From Bradyrhizobium liaoningense (lineage in GTDB: Bacteria > Pseudomonadota > Alphaproteobacteria > Rhizobiales > Xanthobacteraceae): DNA of 64,000 nucleotides. Made by a program: the position numbers and the translations under genes. Shown here in pieces: positions 7,967-17,130 of this stretch. The notes under the pieces were generated by a model that was given only the letters and a program-made list of their open reading frames with translations, did not search any database and had not been told where the DNA came from. The stretch spans positions 1 to 64,000 of the forward strand of contig NZ_JAFCJT010000029.1 in the NCBI RefSeq assembly GCF_018130785.1, given 5' to 3'. Numbering within the stretch: position 1 is the first letter of the stretch; every line of letters starts with the position of its first letter.

Positions 7967-8157
7967 TCATTCCTTCCGCTTCAGCTCAGGTCCCGCGGCA
8001 GCAATGGCGCGTTCAACCTCGTCGGCCAAATTTGCAGATGCTCGGCCAGCTTGGTGAACAGGTCTCGCTTCTTGGATTCAGTTGCCAGATCACGGATCAA
8101 GGCGCACTCGGCAGCATCGGTGCGAAGCTTTTCCAACTGAGCCTGCATGTCTTTCAT
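7967..8157 (-). pseudogene. frameshifted small protein (QLEKLR.DAAECALIRDLAT family)
   Basis: From the ATG at 8157: MKDMQAQLEKLRTDAAECALIRDLATESKKRDLFTKLAEHLQ, a common Bradyrhizobium small protein. The frame then turns into WPTRLNAPLL, whereas the next frame continues NLADEVERAIAAAGPELKRKE to a stop at 7967. Restoring a fourth A to the AAA run at ~8037-8039 (minus-strand CAAATT to CAAAATT) rebuilds a 63-aa protein. Function unknown; helical. It may be a real frameshift or an indel error. Confidence 0.7.
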
Positions 8158-8185
8158 GGTGATCGGTTCCGTTCCAGATCTGGAA

Positions 8186-8725
8186 CTATATCGCTTCGTG
8201 CACAAGCAGACAGAACTTGTTCAGCGCTTCCATCAAATCGACGACGTTCTCTCCCTTCGGCCTCTCCTTTGGTCGGATCGTCTTGCCGGCCCGCTTCTCG
8301 TTAATCAGTACGACCAGCGCGGTTTCGTAGTGGTCCTCGAACTTCTCAGGATCGAGCGTGCCTGCATTCTGATTCACGATGTGCCTGGCGAGTTCAAGCA
8401 TGTCTTTGGTGACTTTGACGTCCTGGATCTCGTAGAAATATTCCTGCTCGCTGCGAACCTCATAGGGGTATCGCAGTAACGTTCCCACAAGCCCCTTATC
8501 CATCGGCTCTAAAGCAATGATGTGTTCGCGATTGGTCAATACCACGCGACCTATGGCGACCTTGTTCATCTCACGGATGGTCTCGCGGATCACCGCGAAC
8601 GCGTCGTGGCCGATCTTACCATCGGGACGCAAATAGTATGGGCGGATCAGATACAGTGGATCGATGTCGCTCTTGTCGACAAATTCGTCGATCTCGATTG
8701 TGCGGGTGGTTTCACATCGAAAAGC
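8186..8725 (-). pseudogene. ku: Ku protein, N-terminally truncated
   Basis: The frame reads TRTIEIDEFVDKSDIDPLYL..PYYLRPDGKIGHDAFAVIRE, then VAIGRVVLTNREHIIALEPMDKGLVGTLLRYPYEV, which is the core and bridge region of bacterial Ku, the DNA-end-binding homodimer of non-homologous end joining. About the first 110 residues of a normal ~270-aa Ku are missing: the frame meets a stop at 8726, and the only start is an internal TTG at 8632. The C-terminus also ends early. Upstream DNA belongs to an oppositely oriented gene, so a deletion has fused two divergent 5' ends. Non-functional as Ku. Confidence 0.85.
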
Positions 8726-8883
8726 TCAATGCTCCGCTTTTCTACACGCTCAAGGCCACCGGATCTGAGTTCGGCGCCGGCATCAAGCATGCAGTTGAGA
8801 AGGGCTGGCTTGAGCTGCACGAGAGCGGGACGCATGTCCGGCTGATCGGCAGCAGCGCAAAAGCGGCCCCGGCAAAAGACTAA
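8705..8883 (+). pseudogene. 5'-truncated conserved hypothetical
   Basis: The frame from ~8705 reads FHIEKLNAPLFYTLKATGSEFGAGI..AVEKGWLELHESGTHVRL, which I recognise as the C-terminal half of a Bradyrhizobium hypothetical protein. Its N-terminus is absent: to the left the sequence is Ku on the other strand. It is therefore the second casualty of the deletion at ~8705-8715. A strong terminator sits over its stop codon. Confidence 0.6.
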
Positions 8884-8899
8884 GTTGCCGGGGCCGTTT
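8864..8899 (+). terminator. rho-independent terminator
   Basis: A perfect 12-bp stem: 8864-8875 CGGCCCCGGCAA pairs with 8885-8896 TTGCCGGGGCCG, followed by TTT. The TAA of the truncated gene lies in the loop boundary. Confidence 0.7.
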
Positions 8900-8936
8900 G
8901 GAGTTACCTTGGCGGTAATGGGGTCGCCAGGTGGTC

Positions 8937-9131
8937 ATGAGCCTAGGAAAACCGGCCGTCGGGAGAGACACATCGACCGAACCCGCGAGTGCTCCGAAGA
9001 AGTCAGCCAAGAAGCCGCGCAAGACCGTGGTTGGCCAGAAGGAGATGTTAATGACCATCGCCGGCAAGAAGCAGGCCAAGGAAACGACAGCGAAGAGGCC
9101 AGCGGCGAAATCGCAGCGTCGATCTGCCTAG
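8937..9131 (+). CDS. Lys/Ala-rich small basic protein
   Basis: A 64-aa protein (ATG 8937; GTG 8931 is also in frame) with clusters KKSAKKPRK and KKQAKETTAKRPAAKSQRRSA around the core VVGQKEMLMTIAGKK. The composition resembles histone H1-like tails, and the GQKEML..IAGKK core recurs in rhizobial hypothetical proteins. DNA or RNA binding is plausible from charge alone. Function unknown. Confidence 0.5.
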   Translation: MSLGKPAVGRDTSTEPASAPKKSAKKPRKTVVGQKEMLMTIAGKKQAKETTAKRPAAKSQRRSA

Positions 9132-9550
9132 GACGTTTACCCACAAACGTCGGCTTCCGACGGCAAAGCGGAGGTCGTCCCGCTCGGCCGTCATCGTCGG
9201 CTCATGACCCGAAGCCGACTTGCGGCCGACTCCGATCCCCCGCGCAGTGTATTCGAACCAGTGCATTTGGAGCCGTCCCCCAATGCATGAGGGATCAGCA
9301 GCACCAATAAGCGCGCTCGGTTCGCAGTCTGCTGGTATCTGAATTTGGTCTCGCGACATGTTGCTTCTCGTTGCCAATGCGGCATCGAACTCCCAGAGCG
9401 TCACGGCAAGCCCGCTGACCGGTCAGCAGGGCTCAGAACCTCACAAATAGTTCCTCGCAGGAACCGAAAGAATGCGCTCGCTATCTTCCCGATAAAGGCG
9501 CACTGAACGCAAGTTGCGCTCCCGCTTACCCCCGCAGCGGAGCAACAAGC
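9132..9550 (+). other. no supported gene
   Basis: A 118-aa open frame runs on the minus strand (9048-9404), but it overlaps the preceding gene and has no family resemblance I can defend. Bases 9516-9550 include a GCGCTCCCGC stretch shared with the leaders of other copies of the 66-aa family. Confidence 0.4.
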
Positions 9551-9750
9551 ATGTCGGCTCAACGGTCGCCAGAGCACTCACTGACATTCGAATATCGGCT
9601 TGCGCAAGAGGCAAACAGTCTGCGCTTACAGGCCAAGGGAATGCCCTCGGCGTGCGGCGCACAGAACTTTTGCGAAAAGCCAGGCAGATCGATATTGCTG
9701 GAGAGATCAATAAATGGTTGACCTCGCCGGGATTGCGCCCGCCAACTTAA
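9551..9750 (+). pseudogene. 66-aa 'SPGLRPPT'-tail small protein, copy 3, frameshifted
   Basis: The ATG at 9551 opens MSAQRSPEHSLTFEYRLAQEANSLRLQAKGMP, matching the family's first half; the second half (GVRRTELLRKARQIDIAGEINKWLTSPGLRPPT, stop 9748-9750) is one frame away. Adding one C to the CCC run near 9640 gives ...GMPLGVRRTELL... and a protein of exactly 66 aa, the same as the two intact copies. Upstream GGAGC and a GCGCTCCCGC leader match the family. Either one base was lost recently or the base is missing from the assembly. Confidence 0.75.
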
Positions 9751-9850
9751 ATTTGGGCGGAGTTCTTGCCCGACGTAATGAACTTCAGCACGCCACGTCG
9801 AGACTAAGCTTTATCGGGATTTTGCGCTCACCCTCCCAGGGCAGGTAAGC

Positions 9851-9886
9851 CGCCGCCCGCGCTCTATTTAAGCGGGCGGCGCTTTT
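9851..9886 (+). terminator. rho-independent terminator
   Basis: A perfect 10-bp stem (9851-9860 CGCCGCCCGC with 9872-9881 GCGGGCGGCG), an 11-base loop, then CTTTTG. It lies 100 bases past copy 3 of the 66-aa family. Confidence 0.7.
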
Positions 9887-10203
9887 GCGTGAGATGGACG
9901 AGCATCGTCCATGATTTTCATGCTGCCTCCAATCCAGCGTTCAACGCCGCCGCGATCATGCGCGATCTATCTAACCTCTTGCGCACTGCGGGCGTTCCAA
10001 TCCGTGAAGATCAGCGGCGGCCGTCGGCGGCTTTTGATCCGCAACGTCGCCCTCCTTCAAATCGGTCGCACACAGTGTCCTAAGTTATTGTTGAACCAGC
10101 GTGCTCTCAGGTAGTTCAAGCAGATCACTGGCTGAGGCTCTGCCGTGGGCGTTGGTGACTGAGAGAGACGCGCGCTCCCGCCTGCTGACCAGGGACGCAC
10201 GCG
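9887..10203 (+). other. no supported gene
   Basis: Short overlapping frames only. I see no family resemblance, ribosome-binding site or hairpin. Confidence 0.5.
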
Positions 10204-10371
10204 ATGGTTACCTCAACAGGCCAACGAGAGCCGCAACGTGAACCTCCGAGCCATTGTCCGAAATGCGACGGGGTTCCGCGTCTCTACCTGCGACTACCGA
10301 ACTTACGCGAAGGGACAGTCGCCGACCTTTACCGTTGCCAGAGCTGCAATGAGCTGATCTGGGACGACTAA
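10204..10371 (+). CDS. 55-aa zinc-ribbon-like small protein
   Basis: From ATG 10204, with AGGGA about 9 bases upstream. The protein has CPKC at residues 18-21 and CQSC at 45-48, a two-knuckle zinc ribbon, and ends ELIWDD. Such single-ribbon proteins are common small hypothetical proteins in Bradyrhizobium; a nucleic-acid or partner-protein role is possible. Not part of an obvious operon. Confidence 0.65.
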   Translation: MVTSTGQREPQREPPSHCPKCDGVPRLYLRLPNLREGTVADLYRCQSCNELIWDD

Positions 10372-10428
10372 GGGCGGCGCTCCCAGTTTGCATTAGCGGC
10401 TTCAGCCTGGAGAGTGCTAGGCTGACCT

Positions 10429-10611
10429 ATGGAACATCAGGGTATTGAGTACACAATAGTCCAGACCATCAACCCCTCTGGCTGGAAATGGTCGTTTGAG
10501 CAAGACGGCCAGACGCCCAAAACCGGTATTGCCTTTAGTCGAGCGGAGGCTGTCAGCGCAGCTGAACGAGCAATCGGCCAATCCCTCAGAGATCAGCAAC
10601 GGCAAGAATAG
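10429..10611 (+). CDS. 60-aa conserved hypothetical (MEHQGIEYTIVQT family)
   Basis: MEHQGIEYTIVQTINPSGWKWSF...KTGIAFSRAEAVSAAERAI. The pattern of a beta-rich first half and a helix after F.S.AEA is familiar from many rhizobial small proteins. ATG start 10429 with GGAGAG about 10 bases upstream. Function unknown. Confidence 0.7.
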   Translation: MEHQGIEYTIVQTINPSGWKWSFEQDGQTPKTGIAFSRAEAVSAAERAIGQSLRDQQRQE

Positions 10612-10927
10612 GTCACCTCCGTCCGGGCTTCTTCAATTTTGAATGTCGCCTCTTGGCACTTCTGAGACCTCCTGATCGCGACGATGAATGTCCGCATTCG
10701 AGGGGACAGCAGAAAACATTTGCTCGCACCGAGTTCTTCTCAGTTTTACCCTTAACGGATCAAAGCACTGGATCGTCGTTGACGCCAGCAAGTCCCGGGC
10801 GTTGAATGATCTTTGGAATGCGGACGGAGAAGTAGCGGCAGCCCGCGAGCGCTCGGGTGGCCGCTCCTGATCTTCGCCTTCAGGAAGAACAGTCTGGCTT
10901 CACCGACGCGTGCGGAGGTCGAGAGTC
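10612..10927 (+). other. no supported gene; intergenic repeat-like sequence
   Basis: A 60-aa frame at 10688-10870 begins MSAFEGTAE, which resembles the widespread, probably non-coding 'MSAFGGKAD' intergenic sequence in Bradyrhizobium. I do not call it a gene. Confidence 0.45.
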
Positions 10928-11887
10928 ATGAGAGTTTCGACTGCGCTTTGGGCATTTTCCATCGCATTGCTCGCTGCGGCAGGAGTGCGTTCGCAAAGCC
11001 CGGAAGGGCCACCACCATGGGCCTATCCGGTAAACCCGCCAAATTTTCAACGCGCGCCTGACGATGGCACGATCCGGCGCGTTCCTGACAGCTCCGCCGG
11101 TTTTACCCTCACGCAAGTGCGCGATCTGTTCGCCGCGCCCGACTGGCATCCCGACGATCATCCACCAATGCCGGAAATCGTGGCAACAGGGAGAAAGCCG
11201 GAAGTGTTCGCGTGCGGTGTCTGTCACCGGGCAGACGGACCTGGTGGTCCCGAGAATGCCAGCCTGTTTGGTCTCTCCGCGGAATACATCATGCAGCAAA
11301 CGGCGGAGTTTAAGACCGGCCTGCGCACGAACTCGGTGCCTCGCGTCGCCACCGACCTGATGATCAAGTTGTCGAGAGCAGTGACCGATCAGGAACTCAA
11401 AGAAGCTGCGGCCTACTTTGCATCAATCAAGCCGAGATCGAACATTACGGTCGTAGAGACCGACACGATCCCGAAAACACACGTGAGAGACTTGTTCTTG
11501 GCTGCGCTGGATGGCGCCGACAAAGAGTCCCTCGGTCGGCGAATTATCGAGATTCCAGAAAACGCTGAACACTTTGTCAGCCGAGATTCGCGCGCTCGCT
11601 TCATCGCCTACGTCCCGGTCGGCAGTGTTCAGAAAGGGCGGGCTCTGGCAACGAACAGCGATCTCCGCGTCCAGTGCGCGGCCTGCCACGGTACTGACCT
11701 CAAAGGGACAGCAACCGCGCCGGGAATTGCGGCGCGTTCGCCCACGTACATGGTCCGGCAGCTCTACGACTTCGGATCGGGTGCGCGGAAAGGCGCCAAT
11801 AGCAAACTTATGAAACCTGTTGTTGAAAATCTCAGCGTCGAGGACATGATCGCGCTGGTTGCCTATTCGGCGTCGCTCACGCCCTAA
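10928..11887 (+). CDS. exported dihaem class I cytochrome c
   Basis: A 319-aa protein. GGAGG lies 10 bases before the ATG at 10928, and a signal peptide (MRVSTALWAFSIALLAAAGVRS-Q) follows. Two haem-attachment motifs are visible: CGVCH (near residue 97) and CAACH (near residue 250). The C-terminal domain contains KLMKPVVENLS.EDM..LVAY, where the Met is the likely axial ligand. The two-domain layout fits periplasmic c553/c4-like electron carriers or the cytochrome subunit of a dehydrogenase. No dehydrogenase partner is adjacent, so its redox partner is unknown. Confidence 0.88.
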   Translation: MRVSTALWAFSIALLAAAGVRSQSPEGPPPWAYPVNPPNFQRAPDDGTIRRVPDSSAGFTLTQVRDLFAAPDWHPDDHPPMPEIVATGRKPEVFACGVCHRADGPGGPENASLFGLSAEYIMQQTAEFKTGLRTNSVPRVATDLMIKLSRAVTDQELKEAAAYFASIKPRSNITVVETDTIPKTHVRDLFLAALDGADKESLGRRIIEIPENAEHFVSRDSRARFIAYVPVGSVQKGRALATNSDLRVQCAACHGTDLKGTATAPGIAARSPTYMVRQLYDFGSGARKGANSKLMKPVVENLSVEDMIALVAYSASLTP

Positions 11888-12006
11888 CGTCCTTAAATTT
11901 CTGACTTAGGACAGCATACCGGTTGGTTCCCGTGTGTTCCGGATTTCCCGCAGAGCTCCGCAGTAGTATCATGCGGCGTTACCAAGGCGAACCTGAAGGA
12001 GGGATC

Positions 12007-12393
12007 ATGACGAACTTGGCCCCCGACATCAGAACCGAAATTGCCGCAAGTTATACCGCTTGGGATTCGGCATTCAACAAAGCTGACGCAAAGGCTATTG
12101 CCGCAGCGTACGTTTCCAACGCCAAACTACTACCGCCGACCCACGACGTCATATCTGGTCCGGTTGAGATCGAGAACTTCTTTGCTGGGCTCTTTTCGAG
12201 CGGATTCTCCGATCACAACCTGACGATCATAGATGCTGGTGGAGACGAGAAGATCGCCTACAGCACGGCGAAATGGAGCGCCAACGGCAAGGGAGCGGAT
12301 GGGTCCCGCCAGGCCGCCGGCGGCATCGCTACGCACGTATTTGAGCGTCAGGCGGACGGTTCGCTAAAGTTGAGGTTGCACACTTTCAACTAA
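12007..12393 (+). CDS. SnoaL/NTF2-like protein (cytoplasmic form)
   Basis: A 128-aa protein; AAGGAGGG precedes the ATG at 12007. EIAASYTAWDSAFNKADAKAIAAAYV..AKLLPPTHDVISGPVEIENFF is the ketosteroid-isomerase/SnoaL fold signature (DUF4440 type), ending in THVFERQADGSLKLRLHTFN. It is a close paralogue of the protein at 52641, which has a signal peptide; this one does not. Members bind small molecules or act as isomerases; the ligand is unknown. Confidence 0.85.
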   Translation: MTNLAPDIRTEIAASYTAWDSAFNKADAKAIAAAYVSNAKLLPPTHDVISGPVEIENFFAGLFSSGFSDHNLTIIDAGGDEKIAYSTAKWSANGKGADGSRQAAGGIATHVFERQADGSLKLRLHTFN

Positions 12394-12435
12394 GCCGGCC
12401 GCACGTGTCGCCTGACACCGAGGAGGAGGCGTCGC

Positions 12436-15400
12436 GTGAATATCGCGGATTGGCTTCGTGGTCTTGGGCTGGAGCGCTACTTGCGAGCCTTCCAAGATGC
12501 GGAAGTCACGCTCGAGGTCCTGCCAGAGCTGACCGAAGCCGACCTGCGAGAGCTTGGCTTGCCGCTCGGCCCGCGCAAGACCGTGCTGAAGGCGATTCAG
12601 GCGCTCGCTCCCTCGATCAGTCCGGCACCTGTGGAGGCTGGGGCCTCGGCTGAACAGCCTCATCTGCCGCTGCCGTCGGAAGCAGACCGGCGGCAACTCA
12701 CGGTCATGTTCGTCGATCTGGTCGGCTCGACTGCGCTCGCCTCGGGACGAGATCCCGAGGAGCTGCGCGACTTGATGCAGGCCTACCACAACACGGTCAC
12801 AAGCGAGATCACCCGGTTTGAGGGCCACGTTGCCAAGTTCCTGGGCGACGGCGTTTTGGCTTACTTCGGTTGGCCGCGGGCGCATGAAGATGAGGCGGAG
12901 CGTGCAGTTCGCGCCGGGCTTCGGATAACCCAGGCGGTCGCGGCCCTTACCGAGCCGAGGGGCTCAGCACTCGCCGCCCGAGTTGGCATGGCAACCGGCC
13001 TGGTCGTCGTCGGCGAACTGTTTGGGGAGGGAGAAGCTCGCGAGCGCTCCGTCATCGGTGAGACCCCGAATCTGGCCGCCCGATTGCAAGGACTCGCCGA
13101 ACCCGGCGGCGTGGTCATCGCCGAGTCGACGCACCGCCTCCTTGGTGCAGCCTTCGTATACCAGGACCTGGGCGCGGTGCCTCTCAAGGGGTTCCCTGAA
13201 CCGGTACGTGCATGGCTCGTCATCGGCGAAGGCGCAGCCGAGAGTCGATTCGACGCACAGCATGGGGTTTCGACAACCGCGCTGGTCGGTCGAGACCAGG
13301 AACTGGCACTTCTTTTGGATCGGTTGGAGCAAGCAAAAGAGCGAGAGGGGCAGATCGTCCTGCTTGGCGGTGAACCTGGCATCGGCAAGTCGCGCCTCGT
13401 GCGTGCGCTGCGCGATCGACTCGCTGGCGTGCGGCACACACCGCTGAGCCATTTCTGTTCGCCTTTCCATACCAACAGCGCACTCTACCCTGTCGTTGGG
13501 CTCCTTGAACGGGCCGCGGGAATACGGAGAGAAGACCCTCCCGAAGAGCAGCTCGACAAGCTCGAGGCGATGCTTGCTCTTGCGACAGATGCCGTGCACG
13601 AGAGCGCCCCGATCCTCGCGGATCTGTTGGCCATCCCGACAGGCGATCGTTACCCACCAATGGAGCTTAGTCCACACCAAAAGAAGGAGCGAACGTTCCA
13701 GGCTCTGTTGGAGCAGATACGGGGCTTAGCGGCCAAGCGGCCGGTTCTTGCGATTTACGAGGATGTCCATTGGGCCGATCCCAGCACGCTCGAACTCCTT
13801 GATCGGGTGGTGGACGAAGTGCAGCGTCTCCCAATCCTCATGGTTATTACTTTCCGATCGGAATTCGTGCCGCGCTGGACGGGGCATGGACACGTATCAG
13901 CACTCTTTTTGAGCCGGCTGGGGCGCAGGCAAGGTGCTGCGGTGGTCGACCGGATAACCGGCGGCAAACCGCTTCCACAGGAGGTGCTGGAGCAGATTTT
14001 GGCGAAGACGGACGGCGTTCCGTTGTTCGTCGAGGAGCTTACTAAGACCGTCCTCGAATCGGGACTGCTTAAGGATCGGGGGAGCTCCTATGAGCTGATG
14101 GGCCCATTGCCCCCGCTGGCGATCCCGACAACGCTCCAGGATTCGTTAATGGCTCGACTTGACCGGCTCGCACCGGTCAAGGAAGTCGCGCAGATCGCAG
14201 CCTGCATTGGGCGTGAGTTCGGACATAACCTTTTGAAAGCCGTGGCGCCGCTCGGTGAAGATGCCCTCCAGCGCGCGCTCAATGAACTCATGGAAGCGGA
14301 ACTCATCTTCCGGCGTGGAGTACCCCCGGATATCGGCTACAGCTTCAAACATGCCCTAGTGCAAGACATCGCGCACGAGAGCCTCTTAAAAAACAAGCGA
14401 CACCAGATCCACACTCGTATCGCCGCAGTTCTCGAAGAACATTATCCCGCCCGTGCGGAGATGGAGCCGGAAACGATAGCTTTGCATCTCACCGAAGCCG
14501 GGCTGGCAGCCAAAGCGGTCGGCTATTGGCTGCAGGCCGGCCGAAATGCCGCTGGGCGTTCCGCCAATTTTGAAGCAATCAGTCATCTCACAAACGGACT
14601 GGAGGCACTCAAAGCCTGTCCCGAAGGGCCCGAGCGGGATCGCCAAGAACTCGCACTGCAGACGGCAATTGGTGGTCCGCTGATCGCCATTCACGGATAC
14701 ACAGCTCCGCAGCTCGGCACCGCGTTCACCAGGGCTCACGCACTATGCGAAGAACTTGATGATGCGGATGCCTTGTTCGCCACTCTCAGCGGCAAGTTCA
14801 TTTTCCACTTCGTAAGAGGCGACTACGGCGCCATGCAGAGCCTGGCTGCCCAGGCGCAGCGTGCCGCCGAGAGCACCAAGGACATGGCTCTTGAATTGGG
14901 TGCGCGTCGTTTGGCGGCCCTCGTCGCTATGCACGCCGGAGACTTCCTCACGGCGCGCTCCGAGTTCGAGATAATATTGAGGCGCTATGACCCGGGCGTA
15001 CATCGGCCGCCGCCTGTGCACTATGTCCATGATCCAAAGGCCTCTGCTCTACCCTATTTGGCGATCGTGCTTTGGATGCTTGGCTACCCCGAGCAGGCCA
15101 AAAAGGCGAGCCGCGCCGCGTTTGAGTATGCTGCGGAACTGAACCAGACGAATCTCACCGCTCATGTGGCGATCTATGCCGGAGCGGGACCTGCGGAGCT
15201 GATGGGGGATGTGGCGGCTACGCATGCGCACGCGGACGCAGTCATCGATCTCGCCGATCAACACAGCTTGAATTACTGGCGCATCAGCGGCCTGGCCTTG
15301 AGGGGCTGGGCCATGGCTCAGGAGGGCGACGCGGAGAATGGCTTGGCGCTCATGCGCCAGAATCTGAAAGCGCGGGATGGACTCGGCGCCAGTTGGTACC

Positions 15401-15807
15401 AAGTTCGATACTTGTGCATGTTGGCATCGACGTATTTGCAACTTGGTGATGGCGATAAGGGCCTCACTGCGGTCGCAGAAGCAAAGGCCCTCGCGGCGCG
15501 CAATGATGAACGTATGTGGGCGTCGGAACTGTCGCGCATCTATGGCGAACTGCAGAGGATTTCTGGTGCTCCACCGGGCGAGGTCGAGTCTTATCTGCAG
15601 GATGCGTTGAACGTTGCTCGTCGTCAAAGCGCAAAGTCCTTGGAACTGCGCGCCGCTGTCAGCCTGGCTCGGTTTTGGCGTGATGAAGGCAGGATTGTCG
15701 AAGCGCGGACTCTCCTTGCCTCAATTTGCGGATGGTTCACGGAAGGGTTCGAAACGCCTGACCTCGTTGCCGCCAAGGCACTCACCACGGAATTGACTCA
15801 GCTTTAG
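12436..15807 (+). CDS. SAM domain - class III adenylate/guanylate cyclase - AAA ATPase - TPR protein
   Basis: A 1123-aa protein from GTG 12436 with GAGGAGG upstream. Residues ~1-60 (MNIADWLRGLGLERYLRAF..LTEADLRELGL) are a SAM domain. Residues ~85-250 are a class III cyclase domain (RRQLTVMFVDLVGSTALA; KFLGDGVLAYFG, with the metal-binding Asp in VDLVGST). Residues ~285-600 form an ORC1/AAA-type ATPase with Walker A GGEPGIGKSRL near 310 and a Walker B-like AIYEDVHWAD. The rest is TPR-rich. This architecture is common in Bradyrhizobium. It is cytosolic; whether it makes cAMP or acts as a STAND-type sensor is not known. The gene stands alone. Confidence 0.92.
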   Translation: MNIADWLRGLGLERYLRAFQDAEVTLEVLPELTEADLRELGLPLGPRKTVLKAIQALAPSISPAPVEAGASAEQPHLPLPSEADRRQLTVMFVDLVGSTALASGRDPEELRDLMQAYHNTVTSEITRFEGHVAKFLGDGVLAYFGWPRAHEDEAERAVRAGLRITQAVAALTEPRGSALAARVGMATGLVVVGELFGEGEARERSVIGETPNLAARLQGLAEPGGVVIAESTHRLLGAAFVYQDLGAVPLKGFPEPVRAWLVIGEGAAESRFDAQHGVSTTALVGRDQELALLLDRLEQAKEREGQIVLLGGEPGIGKSRLVRALRDRLAGVRHTPLSHFCSPFHTNSALYPVVGLLERAAGIRREDPPEEQLDKLEAMLALATDAVHESAPILADLLAIPTGDRYPPMELSPHQKKERTFQALLEQIRGLAAKRPVLAIYEDVHWADPSTLELLDRVVDEVQRLPILMVITFRSEFVPRWTGHGHVSALFLSRLGRRQGAAVVDRITGGKPLPQEVLEQILAKTDGVPLFVEELTKTVLESGLLKDRGSSYELMGPLPPLAIPTTLQDSLMARLDRLAPVKEVAQIAACIGREFGHNLLKAVAPLGEDALQRALNELMEAELIFRRGVPPDIGYSFKHALVQDIAHESLLKNKRHQIHTRIAAVLEEHYPARAEMEPETIALHLTEAGLAAKAVGYWLQAGRNAAGRSANFEAISHLTNGLEALKACPEGPERDRQELALQTAIGGPLIAIHGYTAPQLGTAFTRAHALCEELDDADALFATLSGKFIFHFVRGDYGAMQSLAAQAQRAAESTKDMALELGARRLAALVAMHAGDFLTARSEFEIILRRYDPGVHRPPPVHYVHDPKASALPYLAIVLWMLGYPEQAKKASRAAFEYAAELNQTNLTAHVAIYAGAGPAELMGDVAATHAHADAVIDLADQHSLNYWRISGLALRGWAMAQEGDAENGLALMRQNLKARDGLGASWYQVRYLCMLASTYLQLGDGDKGLTAVAEAKALAARNDERMWASELSRIYGELQRISGAPPGEVESYLQDALNVARRQSAKSLELRAAVSLARFWRDEGRIVEARTLLASICGWFTEGFETPDLVAAKALTTELTQL

Positions 15808-16248
15808 TGCTTATTTCGCTTGGGTGATGCGACACTGCAGCCGCCACGACGGCTCCGAGGTGAGCATGTTCTTTTTGCACCGGATGTTCGCTCAAGAGCA
15901 TGCTGGCACTGACTTCACTTCCGCTTCTGCCCCCGAGGCGGTCATTTGCGTCGGATAACACCGTAAGAGCAGGAAGGGGCTACGGAGGCAGAAGGCGTCC
16001 TATCAAGCTAACGATGCCGGCCATCGAGGCGAAGTTAACAAGCTCCATTAGGCTCACCTAACTCGGGTGGGCTGTGACCGGCGGAACCATGCGCACAGCG
16101 CCGGCACGTCGGAGGCCCGCAATCGGGATCGAGCGCGTGCTGCGGATGGATCCCGCCACCGGCGTCGCGCGCCACGCCGATGCCGGCTATGAGACTGCGA
16201 TCGGTTGCGCTCGCGCAGATGGGCTCGATTTGCCGAGAAAGTAGCCAC
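15808..16248 (+). other. no clear gene; one unrecognised 51-aa frame
   Basis: An ATG at 16089 opens a 51-aa frame to 16244 (MRTAPARRRPAIGIERVLRMDPATGVARHADAGYE...), which reads like the tail of a larger enzyme, but I cannot name it. The remainder holds nothing I can support. Confidence 0.35.
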
Positions 16249-16957
16249 TTAGTCGTTCTGCAGCAGCTTCGGCATCATCGTCTTGGTGCCGATCATGCAG
16301 ATCCCGACGGCGTCGCGCACGATCGAGTCGAGATCTGACGGGATCGGCGTCTCGTAGATGATCTTGCGGATGGCGAGATAAAATATGCGGCCGTGCAGGC
16401 CCCAGAGCAACTCGGTCTCGCGCTCGCTGAGCGGATGAACCTTTGCATCGGGTAGCTTCAATTCGTGGCGCAGCTCTGCGGCAGCCGGCTCGATGATCTC
16501 ACGGCGGACTAGATCGAGATAGCGACCGGTGATGCCGAACGACTTCATGCCGGAGAACACGAAGATCCGTACCCAATTGTACTCGAACACACGCGCGACA
16601 TAGTCGAGATAGAAAGCGGGTCAGTCGCGCTTCCAATGGCAGCGCGCGGTCGCGGATCAGCGCGCCCCAGTCCGGCGACCAGCGGCTGAGGTAGACTTCC
16701 TGGTAGACGCGCTCGATCAGCGCTTCCTTGCTCGGGAAGTGGCGGTAGATCCCCGAATGGGTAATGCCCATGCGCTTGGCGAGCTCGCGGGTCTGGCCCT
16801 CGAAGCCGCGCTCGGCGAAGAAGCGGATCGCCTCGTCGACGATCGCCCGCTCGCGGTCGACTGCGCGCATGTTGCGGCGCTTTGGCGCGGTCCTGCCGCC
16901 GGCCTCGGTCCGCCGCCGGGCCGGTTGTTTCGCCGTCTTCTGCGCCTTTTTCGCCAT
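16249..16957 (-). pseudogene. TetR-family transcriptional regulator, frameshifted
   Basis: From the ATG at 16957: RAIVDEAIRFFAERGFEGQTRELAKRMGITHSGIYRHFPSKEALIERVY, a clear TetR helix-turn-helix. After EARLTRF the frame is lost; the ligand-binding half (FEYNWVRIFVFSGMKSFGITGRYL...GLHGRIFYLAIRK) continues one frame away to a stop at 16249. Removing one T from the TTT near 16610 (CGCTTTCTATC to CGCTTCTATC) restores a 235-aa regulator. The target is unknown; the nearest genes are the LysR-SDR-MFS cluster. Confidence 0.85.
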
Positions 16958-17130
16958 CTTGCCGCTGAACCGCAACTCCTAGCTGCCTTCTTAGCCCAAA
17001 GACGTATTTGTGAATATTCCCCGCAGAACATCGGCCGGATAATGGAACAAGGTTTGGGACATAAAAGACGGTAACGGAATCCGTAGACCATCTCGCTTAG
17101 GTTGCATTTTCTTTTTCAATTGCGATGTCG

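Noticed and set aside
9048..9404. 118-aa minus-strand ORF
   Set aside because: Overlaps the Lys-rich gene and shows no family pattern I can defend.
10688..10870. 60-aa ORF starting MSAFEGTAE
   Set aside because: It resembles the recurrent 'MSAFGGKAD' intergenic sequence in Bradyrhizobium, and there is no ribosome-binding site or domain.
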